Of a DNA stretch of 64,000 bases, positions 1 through 8,028 are shown piece after piece (within the stretch, counting starts at the first letter, position 1; each line of letters starts with the position of its first letter). The notes under the pieces are model-generated. The model was not told the DNA's origin and did no database searches. It worked only from the letters and a program-made list of their open reading frames with translations. Position numbers and translations under genes: made by a program. The stretch comes from Adhaeribacter arboris. GTDB taxonomy: Bacteria > Bacteroidota > Bacteroidia > Cytophagales > Hymenobacteraceae. The stretch spans positions 145,527-209,526 of the forward strand of contig NZ_PYFT01000002.1 in assembly GCF_003023845.1 (NCBI RefSeq), written 5' to 3'.

Positions 1-184
1 GAGCCTTCGAATAAGCGAGAGCTAAAAAGAAATAATATCCATTCCTCGGTATTTTTTGTTAAGCCTACCTGGTCATAAGGGGGTAGGTAGCGCAACACCA
101 GTAGTCATCTTGTTTTCGATTCATCCGAACAAACTTTATTACTCATCGTTTCTACAGTTTTTAAATTATAAAACGAAGGAAGAC

Positions 185-1129
185 ATGTTTCATCACGTGA
201 AAGAATTACAGTTTAATGCCCGCGTATCTAAGCCAGATCCTCGGTTTGCGAACCTTTTATTAGAGCAGTTTGGCGGAGAAAACGGGGAATTAGCGGCGGC
301 CATGCAATATTTCACCCAAGCATTTGCGGCCAAACAGCCTTATCCGGACAAATATGATATGTTAATGGATATTGCTACGGAAGAGTTTAGTCACTTAGAA
401 ATTGTGGGGGCTACTATCCAGATGCTGCTCAAGGGCGTAAACGGCGAGTTAAAAGATGCGGCCGATCAGTCGGAAATTATGGAAGTACTCAATGGGAAAG
501 CAGCGAAAGAAAATGTCATTCACCAGGCGTTGGTAAATCCGCAATTAGGGGTATTAAGTGCGGGCGGGCCTCGTTTAACCAATAGCCAGGGCATTCCCTG
601 GTGTTCGGCCTATATTCATTCTAATGGGGATTTAACCGTTGATTTACGTTCGAATATAGCCTCTGAATCGCGGGCGAAACTGGTCTACGAATACTTAATG
701 CAATTCACCGACGATCCTTATGTGAAAGAGACCTTATCTTTTTTAATGACCCGAGAAATTGCTCATTATGAAATGTTCGAAGCGGCTTTAGCTACTATTA
801 AGCCTAATTATCCGCCCGGGGTGTTACAAGCCGATCCGCGTTTCACCAACCAGTACTTCAATCTATCCCAAGGGGAAAGTGTGCGGGGTCCCTAGAACGA
901 AGGAGAAATGCCGGTAACGGGTAAGAGTTGGGATTATATTGCCGATCCGATTGGCCACGTAAAACAAACGGAAGGTTTGCAAAACCAGGAAAAAGGCATC
1001 GCCAAAGAAATGAAGCTTACCGAGAAATTGAATAAAGAATTAAGTAAAGTTAAAAGGGCCGAAATAACCAGTGCGGAACCAGAAGGGGTGGCTCAATGGA
1101 GTAATTATAAGGTTCAGGACTCGGAATAA
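185..1129 (+). pseudogene. Manganese catalase, interrupted by one in-frame TAG
   Basis: Dimanganese catalase of the ferritin-like fold, which disproportionates hydrogen peroxide. The family's Glu/His metal ligands are visible in TEEFSHLEIV near residue 64 and TREIAHYEMF near residue 191. I start at 185 because AAGGAAG lies just upstream and the protein then begins MFHHVKELQF, as family members do; the longer reading from 56 has no family-like sequence. The reading runs to VRGP, meets TAG at 893-895, then continues in the same frame as NEGEMPVTGKSWDYI to 1129. Relatives have RGPWNEGE here, so TAG replaces a Trp TGG. Ignoring it the protein is about 314 residues, normal for the family. It is either a nonsense mutation removing the last ~78 residues or a base-call error; the metal-binding core lies before the stop. 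Confidence 0.88.
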
Positions 1130-1175
1130 TTTCTAAGTAATTTACCGATTTCTCTGCCTCCATTACTTTGAAAGG

Positions 1176-1212
1176 ATGGCGCTGGTCAATAAGAAGATCA
1201 GCGCCATTTCTA
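1176..1212 (+). terminator. Rho-independent-type hairpin after the catalase
   Basis: ATGGCGCTGGTC (1176-1187) pairs with GATCAGCGCCAT (1196-1207), a 12-bp stem with one G-T pair and an 8-nt loop, followed by TTTCT. It lies 46 bp past the catalase stop and probably ends that transcript. Confidence 0.7.
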
Positions 1213-1534
1213 TCCGGAATCCACCTGTACCAGTCAATCAGATTAACTTGCCGGAGAGGGCATGCTTAATTTTCCTAGGAGATACACTAGACTAATTAAC
1301 TTAGAAGCAAAATTGAACCAGGAAGCCCGCTATACCATGTTTGACAAAATGATTTAACTTTTAAGTTTTTCAATATGTCGGTAAGCAATGGCCCGTATTT
1401 CGAAATATTTGCCTAATATGTCTTTTATGCTAAGTAGGATTTAGAACTAATTTCTTCAGACCAACTAAGGAATACTTTTATACTGTTATATAATTTTATT
1501 AAAATCAATTATTTCTTATATGATTGGTCTGAAC
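1213..1534. other. Intergenic, no gene seen
   Basis: AT-rich spacer between the catalase terminator and the convergent DUF2442-XRE gene. I see no convincing ORF, RNA or repeat. Confidence 0.6.
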
Positions 1535-2203
1535 TTAACCTTTTTGTTCTTCACTTGAAGTCAAACCAGTTTTTTGGTCTTTAATGTCTTTAGGACCTCT
1601 CCATCTTTTTGACTCTGAACTGGTACGGGAGTAACTGCGCCCAAGTCTTTTCGTTTTTTCTTGCCTTTCAGTTTCAGTTCTACCTATAGAAATAGACAAT
1701 TCTTTGCCCAATCCTACAGACACTATTTTCTCTAATGTATCTAATTCAATACCAGAGCGACCATTTTCAATCTTAGAAATATAGGTTTTAGTTGTTCCGC
1801 TACGTTCTGCTAACTGATCCTGAGTTAGCCCAGCAGATTTTCTGGCCTCCCGTAGGAGCCGCCCATATTTATTTTTATAAGGAGCCTCATAATCTTCGCC
1901 AGAATCATATAAAACAACCGGGTCTAAATCTAATGGGGCTTCTTTCATCTCGCCAAGCTTTTCGAAAGATCGAAATTTGACCTTGATGTTAGGCCACGCT
2001 AATGTGTGGCTTTCGTTGACTACTACTTGTTGAAATGCATGAATATCCTTAAGAGCATATTTAGGATCAGTTTCTGACACATTGTGAAGCCTTTTACCAA
2101 AATCAATAGTTTTATATTCACCCGTATTAAAAACACAGGTAATCTTAAATCCATCTATTTGATGAATTTTTAAAATCCTTGGTACTTTAGTTGACTTTCT
2201 CAT
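1535..2203 (-). CDS. DUF2442-XRE fusion, antitoxin-like regulator
   Basis: 222 residues with two parts. Residues 5-95 resemble DUF2442: a small beta-rich domain with ITCVFNTGEYKTIDF and a family-like TLAWPN motif. Residues 112-172 are an XRE/Cro helix-turn-helix (LLREARKSAGLTQDQLAERS, then TKTYISKIENGRSG as recognition helix). The last 45 residues are charged and probably disordered. Its start overlaps the stop of the upstream DUF4160 gene by 4 bp, so the two are translationally coupled. DUF4160/DUF2442 pairs are widespread and are suspected type II toxin-antitoxin-like modules; the HTH would let this member repress its own operon. Function is inferred, not demonstrated. Confidence 0.8.
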   Translation of the reverse strand: MRKSTKVPRILKIHQIDGFKITCVFNTGEYKTIDFGKRLHNVSETDPKYALKDIHAFQQVVVNESHTLAWPNIKVKFRSFEKLGEMKEAPLDLDPVVLYDSGEDYEAPYKNKYGRLLREARKSAGLTQDQLAERSGTTKTYISKIENGRSGIELDTLEKIVSVGLGKELSISIGRTETERQEKTKRLGRSYSRTSSESKRWRGPKDIKDQKTGLTSSEEQKG

Positions 2204-2442
2204 TTTAATTCTGGGTTAAATTCAAAGAAGATCTCTTCTAGCATTGTCTGAATTCCTTCTTGCTTTGCCCATTTTATTACTTTCTTCCGTTGTTGAGGAG
2301 GTATACTGCCTCTGTAAGTTCCTAGTGTTCTTATTACTATTAATTCCACTCTTTCTCCATAAGTAGCATGAAAATGAGGGGGTAAATGTTCATCATAATA
2401 AATGTCGATTGTTATTCCCTCAAATCTTATTAACTCGGGCAT
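2200..2442 (-). CDS. DUF4160 protein, putative toxin-like partner
   Basis: 80-residue DUF4160 protein. The family signature is clear: MPELIRFEGITIDIYYDEHL followed by PPHFHATYGE near residue 22, and a C-terminal WAKQEG helix. It is the first gene of a two-gene operon with the DUF2442-XRE protein (ATGA overlap at 2200-2203). Paired DUF4160/DUF2442 genes behave like small mobile modules in many genomes, but the biochemical activity is unknown. Length is typical for the family. Confidence 0.8.
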   Translation of the reverse strand: MPELIRFEGITIDIYYDEHLPPHFHATYGERVELIVIRTLGTYRGSIPPQQRKKVIKWAKQEGIQTMLEEIFFEFNPELK

Positions 2443-2995
2443 ATACCTTTATACTCATTGAACATAGTAAAGTTATCTAATTGGCTAACAAAATTCAAGC
2501 ACCATTTTTTAGAAGTTAGTGAATGTAAACTTTAAAAAATTGTTGTGAAAAACTAGCTCTAATGAATTATAAAATTTCCTGGTATTAAAACAGTTCTATA
2601 GAAATATATTTACACTAGTTAAAGGCTGGTTTTTTAAAGGGTAAGTGGGCAGCTTTTACTTATGTCAAAGAGCTAGAAGGAATCATCCAAGGAAGAGCAG
2701 AAATAGGTGGACAAAAAAAACTTTCTATTTTTCTGCTTAAAAAAGGCGGTTTTTCGGGCTTTTGGCTGGTTAGAAAAACTGGGCAAAAAAGAGTAGTTTT
2801 ATTCTGTATTCACGTATAATAGCTTCTTTCAAATCGATCCTCAATGAAGGAAATCTTGTTTTACAGGAGGTAAGTAGTCATTTTATTAGCGGTTTAAAGG
2901 CGTAGTCTATTCGTTAGGAAATTTTACCTCCTATAACCTGTATATTCCTCAATGAGACTGCTATCTTTAAGGCTTCTAATTGCATTAATTACCCG
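2443..2995. other. Intergenic, no gene seen
   Basis: About 550 bp, AT-rich, between the divergent DUF4160 and STAS-like genes. It must hold promoters for both, but I cannot place one with confidence and find no ORF or clear repeat. Confidence 0.5.
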
Positions 2996-3397
2996 ATGGT
3001 CTTTTATCAATCATCCTGCCTAGAAATTTATTACGAAGAAACTTATAAGTTTGTCGAGACCCGCTGGCTGCGTTTTGCCTCTAGTCAGGAGTACCGCGCA
3101 TCTTTAGCGGCTTACTTAGAAATTATCCAAACCCATGAAGTAAGAAGATGGTTGGGCGATTATCGGCAGGCTCGCGTCGTCCGTTTGGAAGACCAACAAT
3201 GGGCAGCGCTTACCTGGGCGCCCTCCTTCTTCTCTCAGGCCGGAAATATCGAACGCATGGCAAAAGTTAATGCTCGGGATATCGCTAGTCAAATTAGCGC
3301 GCACAACATGAAAAGGGATCTCAATGAAGATAAGCTCCCCTTTCTTTTTCAAGAGTTTGACAATTATGACCAGGCCCGAGCCTGGGTGCTACAATAA
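2996..3397 (+). CDS. SpoIIAA/STAS-like small protein (paralogue 1)
   Basis: 133-residue soluble protein without signal peptide or membrane segment. The pattern is: short N-terminal strands (CLEIYYEETYKFVETRW), a helix of about 20 residues, a strand with a conserved position for 'D' (VRRWLGDYRQARVV), a helix, a strand, and a C-terminal amphipathic helix (FDNYDQARAWVLQ). The same layout recurs at 3476, 15746 and 18288 in this window. It fits a SpoIIAA/STAS-like alpha/beta fold, a tentative assignment. It stands 78 bp before paralogue 2 on the same strand. No ligand or partner can be read from the sequence. Confidence 0.7.
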   Translation: MVFYQSSCLEIYYEETYKFVETRWLRFASSQEYRASLAAYLEIIQTHEVRRWLGDYRQARVVRLEDQQWAALTWAPSFFSQAGNIERMAKVNARDIASQISAHNMKRDLNEDKLPFLFQEFDNYDQARAWVLQ

Positions 3398-3475
3398 ACG
3401 TTTGCCGTTGATGAAACCTCGCCTGACCAAAGCTAGACCCTTTATGCCCGTTCGAATCAGTCCTTCCCTGCAGCT

Positions 3476-3901
3476 ATGATATTATATCCGGATGCCTTGC
3501 TGGCTTTAGAGTATGAGATGAGTACCGATATTCTAACGGTGCCGTGGCCCAACTTAACCGGGGCCGCGCTGCCGGAACTGGAGGTAGCCCTAACCAAATT
3601 GATTGATGCGATCAAGCACTATGATGTAAAAAGATTGTTGATTGATTCCCAGAATAGTAGAGTAGACATTCCCCAAGAGATCTATAAACCGGTCATATTT
3701 GGCCTCATCCAAGCTTTAACCAAAACGCGCTTAACCAAAATGGCCCGGGTATTACCCGAAGATGTTTTAAGAGAAAGGCAATTACGAAGCTATAATGCCG
3801 AAATGGCCAGTAAAAATATGTTTACTTTCCAAACCGGTGAGTTTGCCACCCGAGCGGCTGCTCGCCATTGGTTAAGCGAAGCGGAAGAATTTATCAGATA
3901 G
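3476..3901 (+). CDS. SpoIIAA/STAS-like small protein (paralogue 2)
   Basis: 141 residues, start MILYPDALLALEYEMSTDIL. It has the family layout: N-terminal strands ending in LTVPWPNL, helix, the strand VKRLLIDSQNSRVDI, helix, LTKMARVLPED, and a final FATRAAARHWL helix. The RLLIDSQ strand is the best conserved element across the paralogues here. It follows paralogue 1 by 78 bp and its end overlaps the end of the convergent resolvase gene by 8 bp. Probably a cytoplasmic regulatory or scaffold protein by fold; no function is known to me. Confidence 0.72.
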   Translation: MILYPDALLALEYEMSTDILTVPWPNLTGAALPELEVALTKLIDAIKHYDVKRLLIDSQNSRVDIPQEIYKPVIFGLIQALTKTRLTKMARVLPEDVLRERQLRSYNAEMASKNMFTFQTGEFATRAAARHWLSEAEEFIR

Positions 3902-4457
3902 CTACATAGGCGAGATAGCGATAACAAGTTGCCCGGGAAATGCCCAGAATCTTCGCTATTTCTTCTGGCCTTTTATCCGATTCAAATAAAACTTTCGCGG
4001 ACTTGGCTTTTTCGATAGCTTCGGGCGTTAAACCCGCCGGCCTCCCGCCGGCTCTCCCCCGCGCTTTAGCGGCGACTAAACCCGCTTGGGTTCGCTCCTT
4101 GATAATCTCGCGCTCAAACTCGGCCAGTGAAGCAAAGATGTTAAAAGTAAAGCGCCCGGTGGGAGTAGCGGTATTAATCCCATCCTGTAAACTCACCAAG
4201 TCCACTCCCCTTTTCTGAAACTCGGCTACCAGATCAATCAAGTCCCTTAAGGATCTACCCAGCCGGTCCAGCTTCCAGACCACGAGGCTATCCCCGGGGC
4301 GGAGGTGCTGCAGGAGCCGGTGGAGTTGGGGCCGGTCTTTGGATTTACCGGACATCTTTTCCGGAAAGATCTCCAAGCAGCCAGCGCTTTTAAGCGCGTC
4401 CAGCTGCAGGTTTAAATTTTGATCCTGGGTGCTGACCCGGGCGTAGCCGATTTTCAT
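3894..4457 (-). CDS. Serine resolvase/invertase
   Basis: 187-residue small serine recombinase. The catalytic domain begins MKIGYARVSTQDQN with nucleophile Ser9; the conserved VVWKLDRLGRSLRDLIDLV motif follows near residue 60, then FASLAEFEREIIKERT at the long E-helix. The C-terminus carries the DNA-binding helix-turn-helix (PEEIAKILGISRATCYRYL). It cuts and rejoins DNA at a short palindromic crossover site through a phosphoserine link. The gene starts 17 bp from a 39-bp palindrome (4475-4513) that recurs twice elsewhere in the window, a candidate site for this enzyme. It overlaps the STAS-like gene tail by 8 bp. Confidence 0.92.
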   Translation of the reverse strand: MKIGYARVSTQDQNLNLQLDALKSAGCLEIFPEKMSGKSKDRPQLHRLLQHLRPGDSLVVWKLDRLGRSLRDLIDLVAEFQKRGVDLVSLQDGINTATPTGRFTFNIFASLAEFEREIIKERTQAGLVAAKARGRAGGRPAGLTPEAIEKAKSAKVLFESDKRPEEIAKILGISRATCYRYLAYVAI

Positions 4458-4474
4458 ATTTGTCTCACGAATGC

Positions 4475-4513
4475 CATCTCAAATATACCAAATTATATTT
4501 GATTGGTGAGATG
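4475..4513. repeat. 39-bp palindrome P1 (12-15-12)
   Basis: Arms CATCTCAAATAT and ATTGGTGAGATG flank a 15-nt spacer; 9 of 12 arm positions pair. The same geometry and outer CATCTCA/TGAGATG recur at 32268-32306 and 39722-39760. It lies between the resolvase start and the IS1182 element, 71 bp from the latter. It could be a recombinase site, an operator or a REP-like repeat. Confidence 0.65.
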
Positions 4514-4584
4514 GTCATTTGATACAGTTTTTAGCCCAAAAATGGCTGTTTTTGGTGAGTAGATTTTCATCTCGTAAAACGGTC

Positions 4585-6262
4585 GTGGCTGTTGCACAAC
4601 TCCCTTTTGAGCCGCGTCCTATTTCCCTATCTGAACTCAATGCTGCTCCTAATAGTGCTCTCTTAGTGGAAAAACAGCTTAGTAAAAGCAAAAGAATAGC
4701 TGCTAAAAGCAGATTCTTGATTCTTTTGAAGTGCCAAAGCTTGGCTGATCGCTTTCACCGGTTTAAACTTCAGATATTTCTTCAAGTTAAAAGCAGTGGT
4801 GGCCAGCAGCATCACCTTGTGAGCCCCGGCTTTACCCCGCACTCCTATTTTCCGGAGACCATAGTAATGAATTAAGCTGCCGAAGACCGGCTCTACCGTG
4901 CTTTGTCGAACTCGCTTCATCCGTTTACCTTTTCTACTTTGCTGTCTTTCTAATGCTCGTCGATATTCCGAATCGTATGCAGTACGGGTGATTTGGCGGC
5001 ATTGGCTTTTGGGAACGCAAGAAGATTTGAGCGGGCAATGTTTACAGTCCTGGTAGGTAGCCCGGTAGATTTTTAGCAAACCTCCCTCCGCATTGGTGTC
5101 ATAGGTCTTAAAGGCGAGTATCTTCCCGGTCGGACAGGTGAAATAGTCAGCTTGTTGGTCATAAGGAAAACCTTCTATCTCGGACTTGTACTGGCCAAAT
5201 ACGGGTATCCAGCCCGTTATCTTTCTTTGCTCTAAAAAGGCGTAGTTGCTACCGTTAGAATAGCCACCATCCGCTAGCAGTTCCTTTAGACGTAGTTCAT
5301 TATCTAGTAGCCGTCGCTGCAATCTCAGCGTGATAGCCGGCAAATATTGGCTGTCCCGCCCATCAGCCAAATCCGCTTGAACATGGCTGATAACGCCTTT
5401 GGCTGTATCCACCGCCAGGCTGCAATAATAGTTAAGTTGTCTGGCTTTGCCCGGTTTGACCGATATGCGGGCATCCGGATCGGTGGAACTGTAGTGCGTT
5501 TTATTGCTGACCAGGCGGGCCTTCTCGTGCTTACCGCCTAAGCCTTTGGGAGATGCTTTCAGCTGATCTTGGTGCTTTTCCAGTTTTCTTAACTGGTACT
5601 CCGGAGCCGAGAGGAACTGTTCTGGCTTTCCCTCTTTATTCTGGTTGGACTTCTTTACTACCGCTTCATTCTCGAGGATAACCTTCGTTAAGTGCTTTTT
5701 CACCGACTCGGGTGATTGTTTTAAAAGCAGGCTATCCATCGAAGCATTGGCCTTAATGGGGGCGGAGTCAATCGCCTGCCGATGACCGGCTACCATGCCT
5801 TTCTCGACACATAAGCGAAAGACTCTATCAAACAGTAGCTCAAACAACTTCTCCGGGTAAAGCTGCCGAGTACGAGAAACCGTGGAGTGCCAGGGCAAGG
5901 GCTCATCTATTTGGTAGTCTAAAAAGTAAAGCAGATCTAGTCGGAGGCTACAGTGCTCGATCAGTTGGCGGTCGGAAACAATATTCTCCAGGTAACCCAC
6001 CAAGCAGAGCTTAAAGAAGACTACCGGATCGATCGACTGCTGACCACATCGTCCGTAGTAAGGTTGGGTAAGCTCGTAGAGAAAATCCAAATTCAACTGC
6101 TGTTTCAAGCGGCGATAGAAGTTGTGTTCTGGTACATGTGCCGAGAGCGAAAAAAGCAACGCCTTTTCATCTTCCAAAACCTTTCTGCCTTGCATAACCT
6201 TAAAAAATAGTCCTATCCTTCTTCAACGATTAACTTCAATCAAGGGGTTGTGCAACAGCCAC
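4585..6262 (-). mobile_element. IS1182-family insertion sequence, copy 1
   Basis: A 1678-bp element bounded by perfect 16-bp inverted repeats, GTGGCTGTTGCACAAC at 4585-4600 and its complement at 6247-6262. It carries one intact transposase on the minus strand. No target duplication is obvious. The flanks on both sides carry inverted copies of a motif like CTCGTAAAACGG, so it may have inserted into a palindromic intergenic repeat. Confidence 0.88.
4663..6195 (-). CDS. IS1182-family transposase
   Basis: 510-residue DDE transposase. The N-terminal DUF772-type region runs from about residue 35 to 110 (GQQSIDPVVFFKLCLVGYLE, DEPLPWHSTVSRTRQ). The first catalytic Asp is in AIDSAPIKANASMDSLL, the second lies in the region ELLADGGYSNG, and the C-terminal QSTVEPVFGSLIHYYGLRKI holds the catalytic Glu. 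A CPLKSSC cysteine cluster sits before the last part. The reading frame is intact, so the element could be active. It is clearly related to the transposase at 39900-41456 but the two have diverged, especially between residues 175 and 215. Confidence 0.92.
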   Translation of the reverse strand: MQGRKVLEDEKALLFSLSAHVPEHNFYRRLKQQLNLDFLYELTQPYYGRCGQQSIDPVVFFKLCLVGYLENIVSDRQLIEHCSLRLDLLYFLDYQIDEPLPWHSTVSRTRQLYPEKLFELLFDRVFRLCVEKGMVAGHRQAIDSAPIKANASMDSLLLKQSPESVKKHLTKVILENEAVVKKSNQNKEGKPEQFLSAPEYQLRKLEKHQDQLKASPKGLGGKHEKARLVSNKTHYSSTDPDARISVKPGKARQLNYYCSLAVDTAKGVISHVQADLADGRDSQYLPAITLRLQRRLLDNELRLKELLADGGYSNGSNYAFLEQRKITGWIPVFGQYKSEIEGFPYDQQADYFTCPTGKILAFKTYDTNAEGGLLKIYRATYQDCKHCPLKSSCVPKSQCRQITRTAYDSEYRRALERQQSRKGKRMKRVRQSTVEPVFGSLIHYYGLRKIGVRGKAGAHKVMLLATTAFNLKKYLKFKPVKAISQALALQKNQESAFSSYSFAFTKLFFH

Positions 6263-6318
6263 CGTCGTTTCCTGAGACGGATTTTTTGTTGACCCGTCCT
6301 AAAAAAGTTGACCTATCT
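6263..6318. repeat. Repeat flanking IS1182 copy 1
   Basis: About 55 bp directly outside the IS end that resemble 41508-41562 outside IS copy 2. Both have CGTC-TTT-GAGAC followed, 34 nt from the IS end, by TCCTRAAAAA and then GACCTAT. A weaker match lies at 52382-52462 without an IS. This looks like the repeat into which the IS elements inserted. Confidence 0.55.
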
Positions 6319-6728
6319 ATTTTAGAAAAAGCCCTATGTTCCTGAAAAAGATTCTGCTTAAAGCGCCCCTTGTTGAGTGAAGTTAGCTCATTAATGAAAT
6401 ATCGACAATGAAGCAAGCAGAATCCAAGTCAAACCCTTTTATATTCATATTTATTTAACTATATATTGAAACTATACTGCACTTGCATTTTGTATTAATC
6501 AAATAGTATCTAAAAGGCAACGCTACTATTAATAGCGGCTAAAAAAAGAATAATCACAAAAGCGTAAATATAATTTTAAATATTATTCTGGATTTTGATC
6601 AATGAAATTATATAATTCTTTTTACCTGACCCAGCATCCTTAACTATATAAACTATATATTCCTTGCCTTACTAATTCTTTTAAAAATAAAATTATTCCT
6701 TACTCATACTAATTATACCTAAATATTT
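6319..6728. other. Intergenic, no gene seen
   Basis: About 410 bp of very AT-rich sequence between the IS1182 element and the subtilase. It presumably contains the subtilase promoter; I see no ORF or structured repeat. Confidence 0.5.
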
Positions 6729-7907
6729 ATGAAGCAAAAACTTTACAAAAAAACTATTTCTTGTCTGGCGCTTTCTGCTTGTTTCTCTATGTACAGCTGT
6801 CAAAAAGAGGAGTTTCAACCTAGTACAGCTGCCGAAACCACTTCCATTTCGAATGCTACCCAAGCTAAAAACAAAATTGAAGGACAGTATATTGTCGTTC
6901 TTAAAAAAAGTAACACAAAAGTAAATAGGATAGTTAATGCCTTAATAGTAAAAGGTATTATTACGCCCATCAATTCTTCTGATTTATTGGAAGGAGCGGT
7001 TAATGGCTTTGTGGCTAAATTAACTCCCCAGCAGGTAGCCCGACTCGAAAAGCACCCCGATATAGCCTATATTGAACAGGATCAGGTGATTACTTCTCAA
7101 GCTGTAATGACCACGGATTCTGCTGCGGAAGAAACTTATTCTGCTTTACCTGGAGAAACCATTCCCCAGGGAGTAGGCATGTTGGGCTACAGTGATGGAA
7201 CCGGCAAAACAGCCTGGGTGATTGATAGCGGCGTGGACTTAAATAATCCGGACCTGAATGTGGATGTAGCCCGTAGTAAAAGCTTTCTTACTACCACCAG
7301 CGTGCAGGATGGTTTTGGTCACGGCACAGCTGTTGCCAGTATTATTGGGGCTAAAAATGATGGAGCCGGAATTATTGGAGTAGCCGCAAATGCGACGATT
7401 GTTGCCTTGCGGGTTTCCGATGATGCGGGAGCGGGAACCGTATCTAATGCCATTAAAGCCGTGAACCAGGTGAATACCTATGGTAAAGCGGGAGATGTAG
7501 TAAATATCAGTTTAGCCTCCGGGGCCTCGGCTGCTTTTGATAGTGCCGTAAAAACGGTAGCAGCTAAAGGTATTTTCGTGGCTATTGCTGCGGGTAATAG
7601 CGGGGTGGATTGCAGTACAACTTCTCCTCAGCGCGTTAATGCCCTTAATGTTTATACTGTATCGGCGATGGATTACAATAAAAATTTCTGGACTAGCTCT
7701 AACTTTGGATCACCCGTTGACCGGTGTGCACCAGGAGTGAATATTACTGCTTTAAAAATTGGCGGTGGCACAAAACTGGTGACCGGTACTTCCTTTGCTA
7801 CCCCCCACGTAGCGGGCTTATTATTACTACAAGGAAATGCGATGGGTAATATGGGCTATGTAACCGGTGATAAAGACAGTACCCCTGATTTAATTCCACA
7901 CCTTTAG
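6729..7907 (+). CDS. Subtilisin-like (S8) serine protease, probable lipoprotein
   Basis: 392-residue exported protease. A signal peptide ends in SMYSC with Cys24 as possible lipid anchor. Residues 50-118 form an inhibitor I9-type propeptide (GQYIVVLKKS, then PDIAYIEQDQVI). The S8 catalytic triad is complete: Asp in WVIDSGVDLNNPDL, His in GFGHGTAVASIIG, Ser in TGTSFATPHVAG, with the oxyanion Asn in AIAAGNSG. It should mature by autocleavage of the propeptide and degrade proteins at or outside the outer membrane. The tail after the catalytic Ser is short, with no T9SS domain. It converges on the DUF11 surface protein gene. Confidence 0.92.
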   Translation: MKQKLYKKTISCLALSACFSMYSCQKEEFQPSTAAETTSISNATQAKNKIEGQYIVVLKKSNTKVNRIVNALIVKGIITPINSSDLLEGAVNGFVAKLTPQQVARLEKHPDIAYIEQDQVITSQAVMTTDSAAEETYSALPGETIPQGVGMLGYSDGTGKTAWVIDSGVDLNNPDLNVDVARSKSFLTTTSVQDGFGHGTAVASIIGAKNDGAGIIGVAANATIVALRVSDDAGAGTVSNAIKAVNQVNTYGKAGDVVNISLASGASAAFDSAVKTVAAKGIFVAIAAGNSGVDCSTTSPQRVNALNVYTVSAMDYNKNFWTSSNFGSPVDRCAPGVNITALKIGGGTKLVTGTSFATPHVAGLLLLQGNAMGNMGYVTGDKDSTPDLIPHL

Positions 7908-7937
7908 AATCTCCACTTTTAAATAATTAAAATATTC

Positions 7938-7965
7938 CATAAAGCCACTTGATAGTGGCTTTATG
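7938..7965. terminator. Hairpin between convergent genes
   Basis: CATAAAGCCAC (7938-7948) and GTGGCTTTATG (7955-7965) form a perfect 11-bp stem with a 6-nt loop between the subtilase and the convergent surface-protein gene. T-rich sequence lies on both sides, so it probably serves both transcripts. Confidence 0.7.
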
Positions 7966-8028
7966 TATTTAAAGAAAATAGGTTATAATGTAAAAGGTGC
8001 CTTTTCAATTTTAAAGTATAGATAGAAT

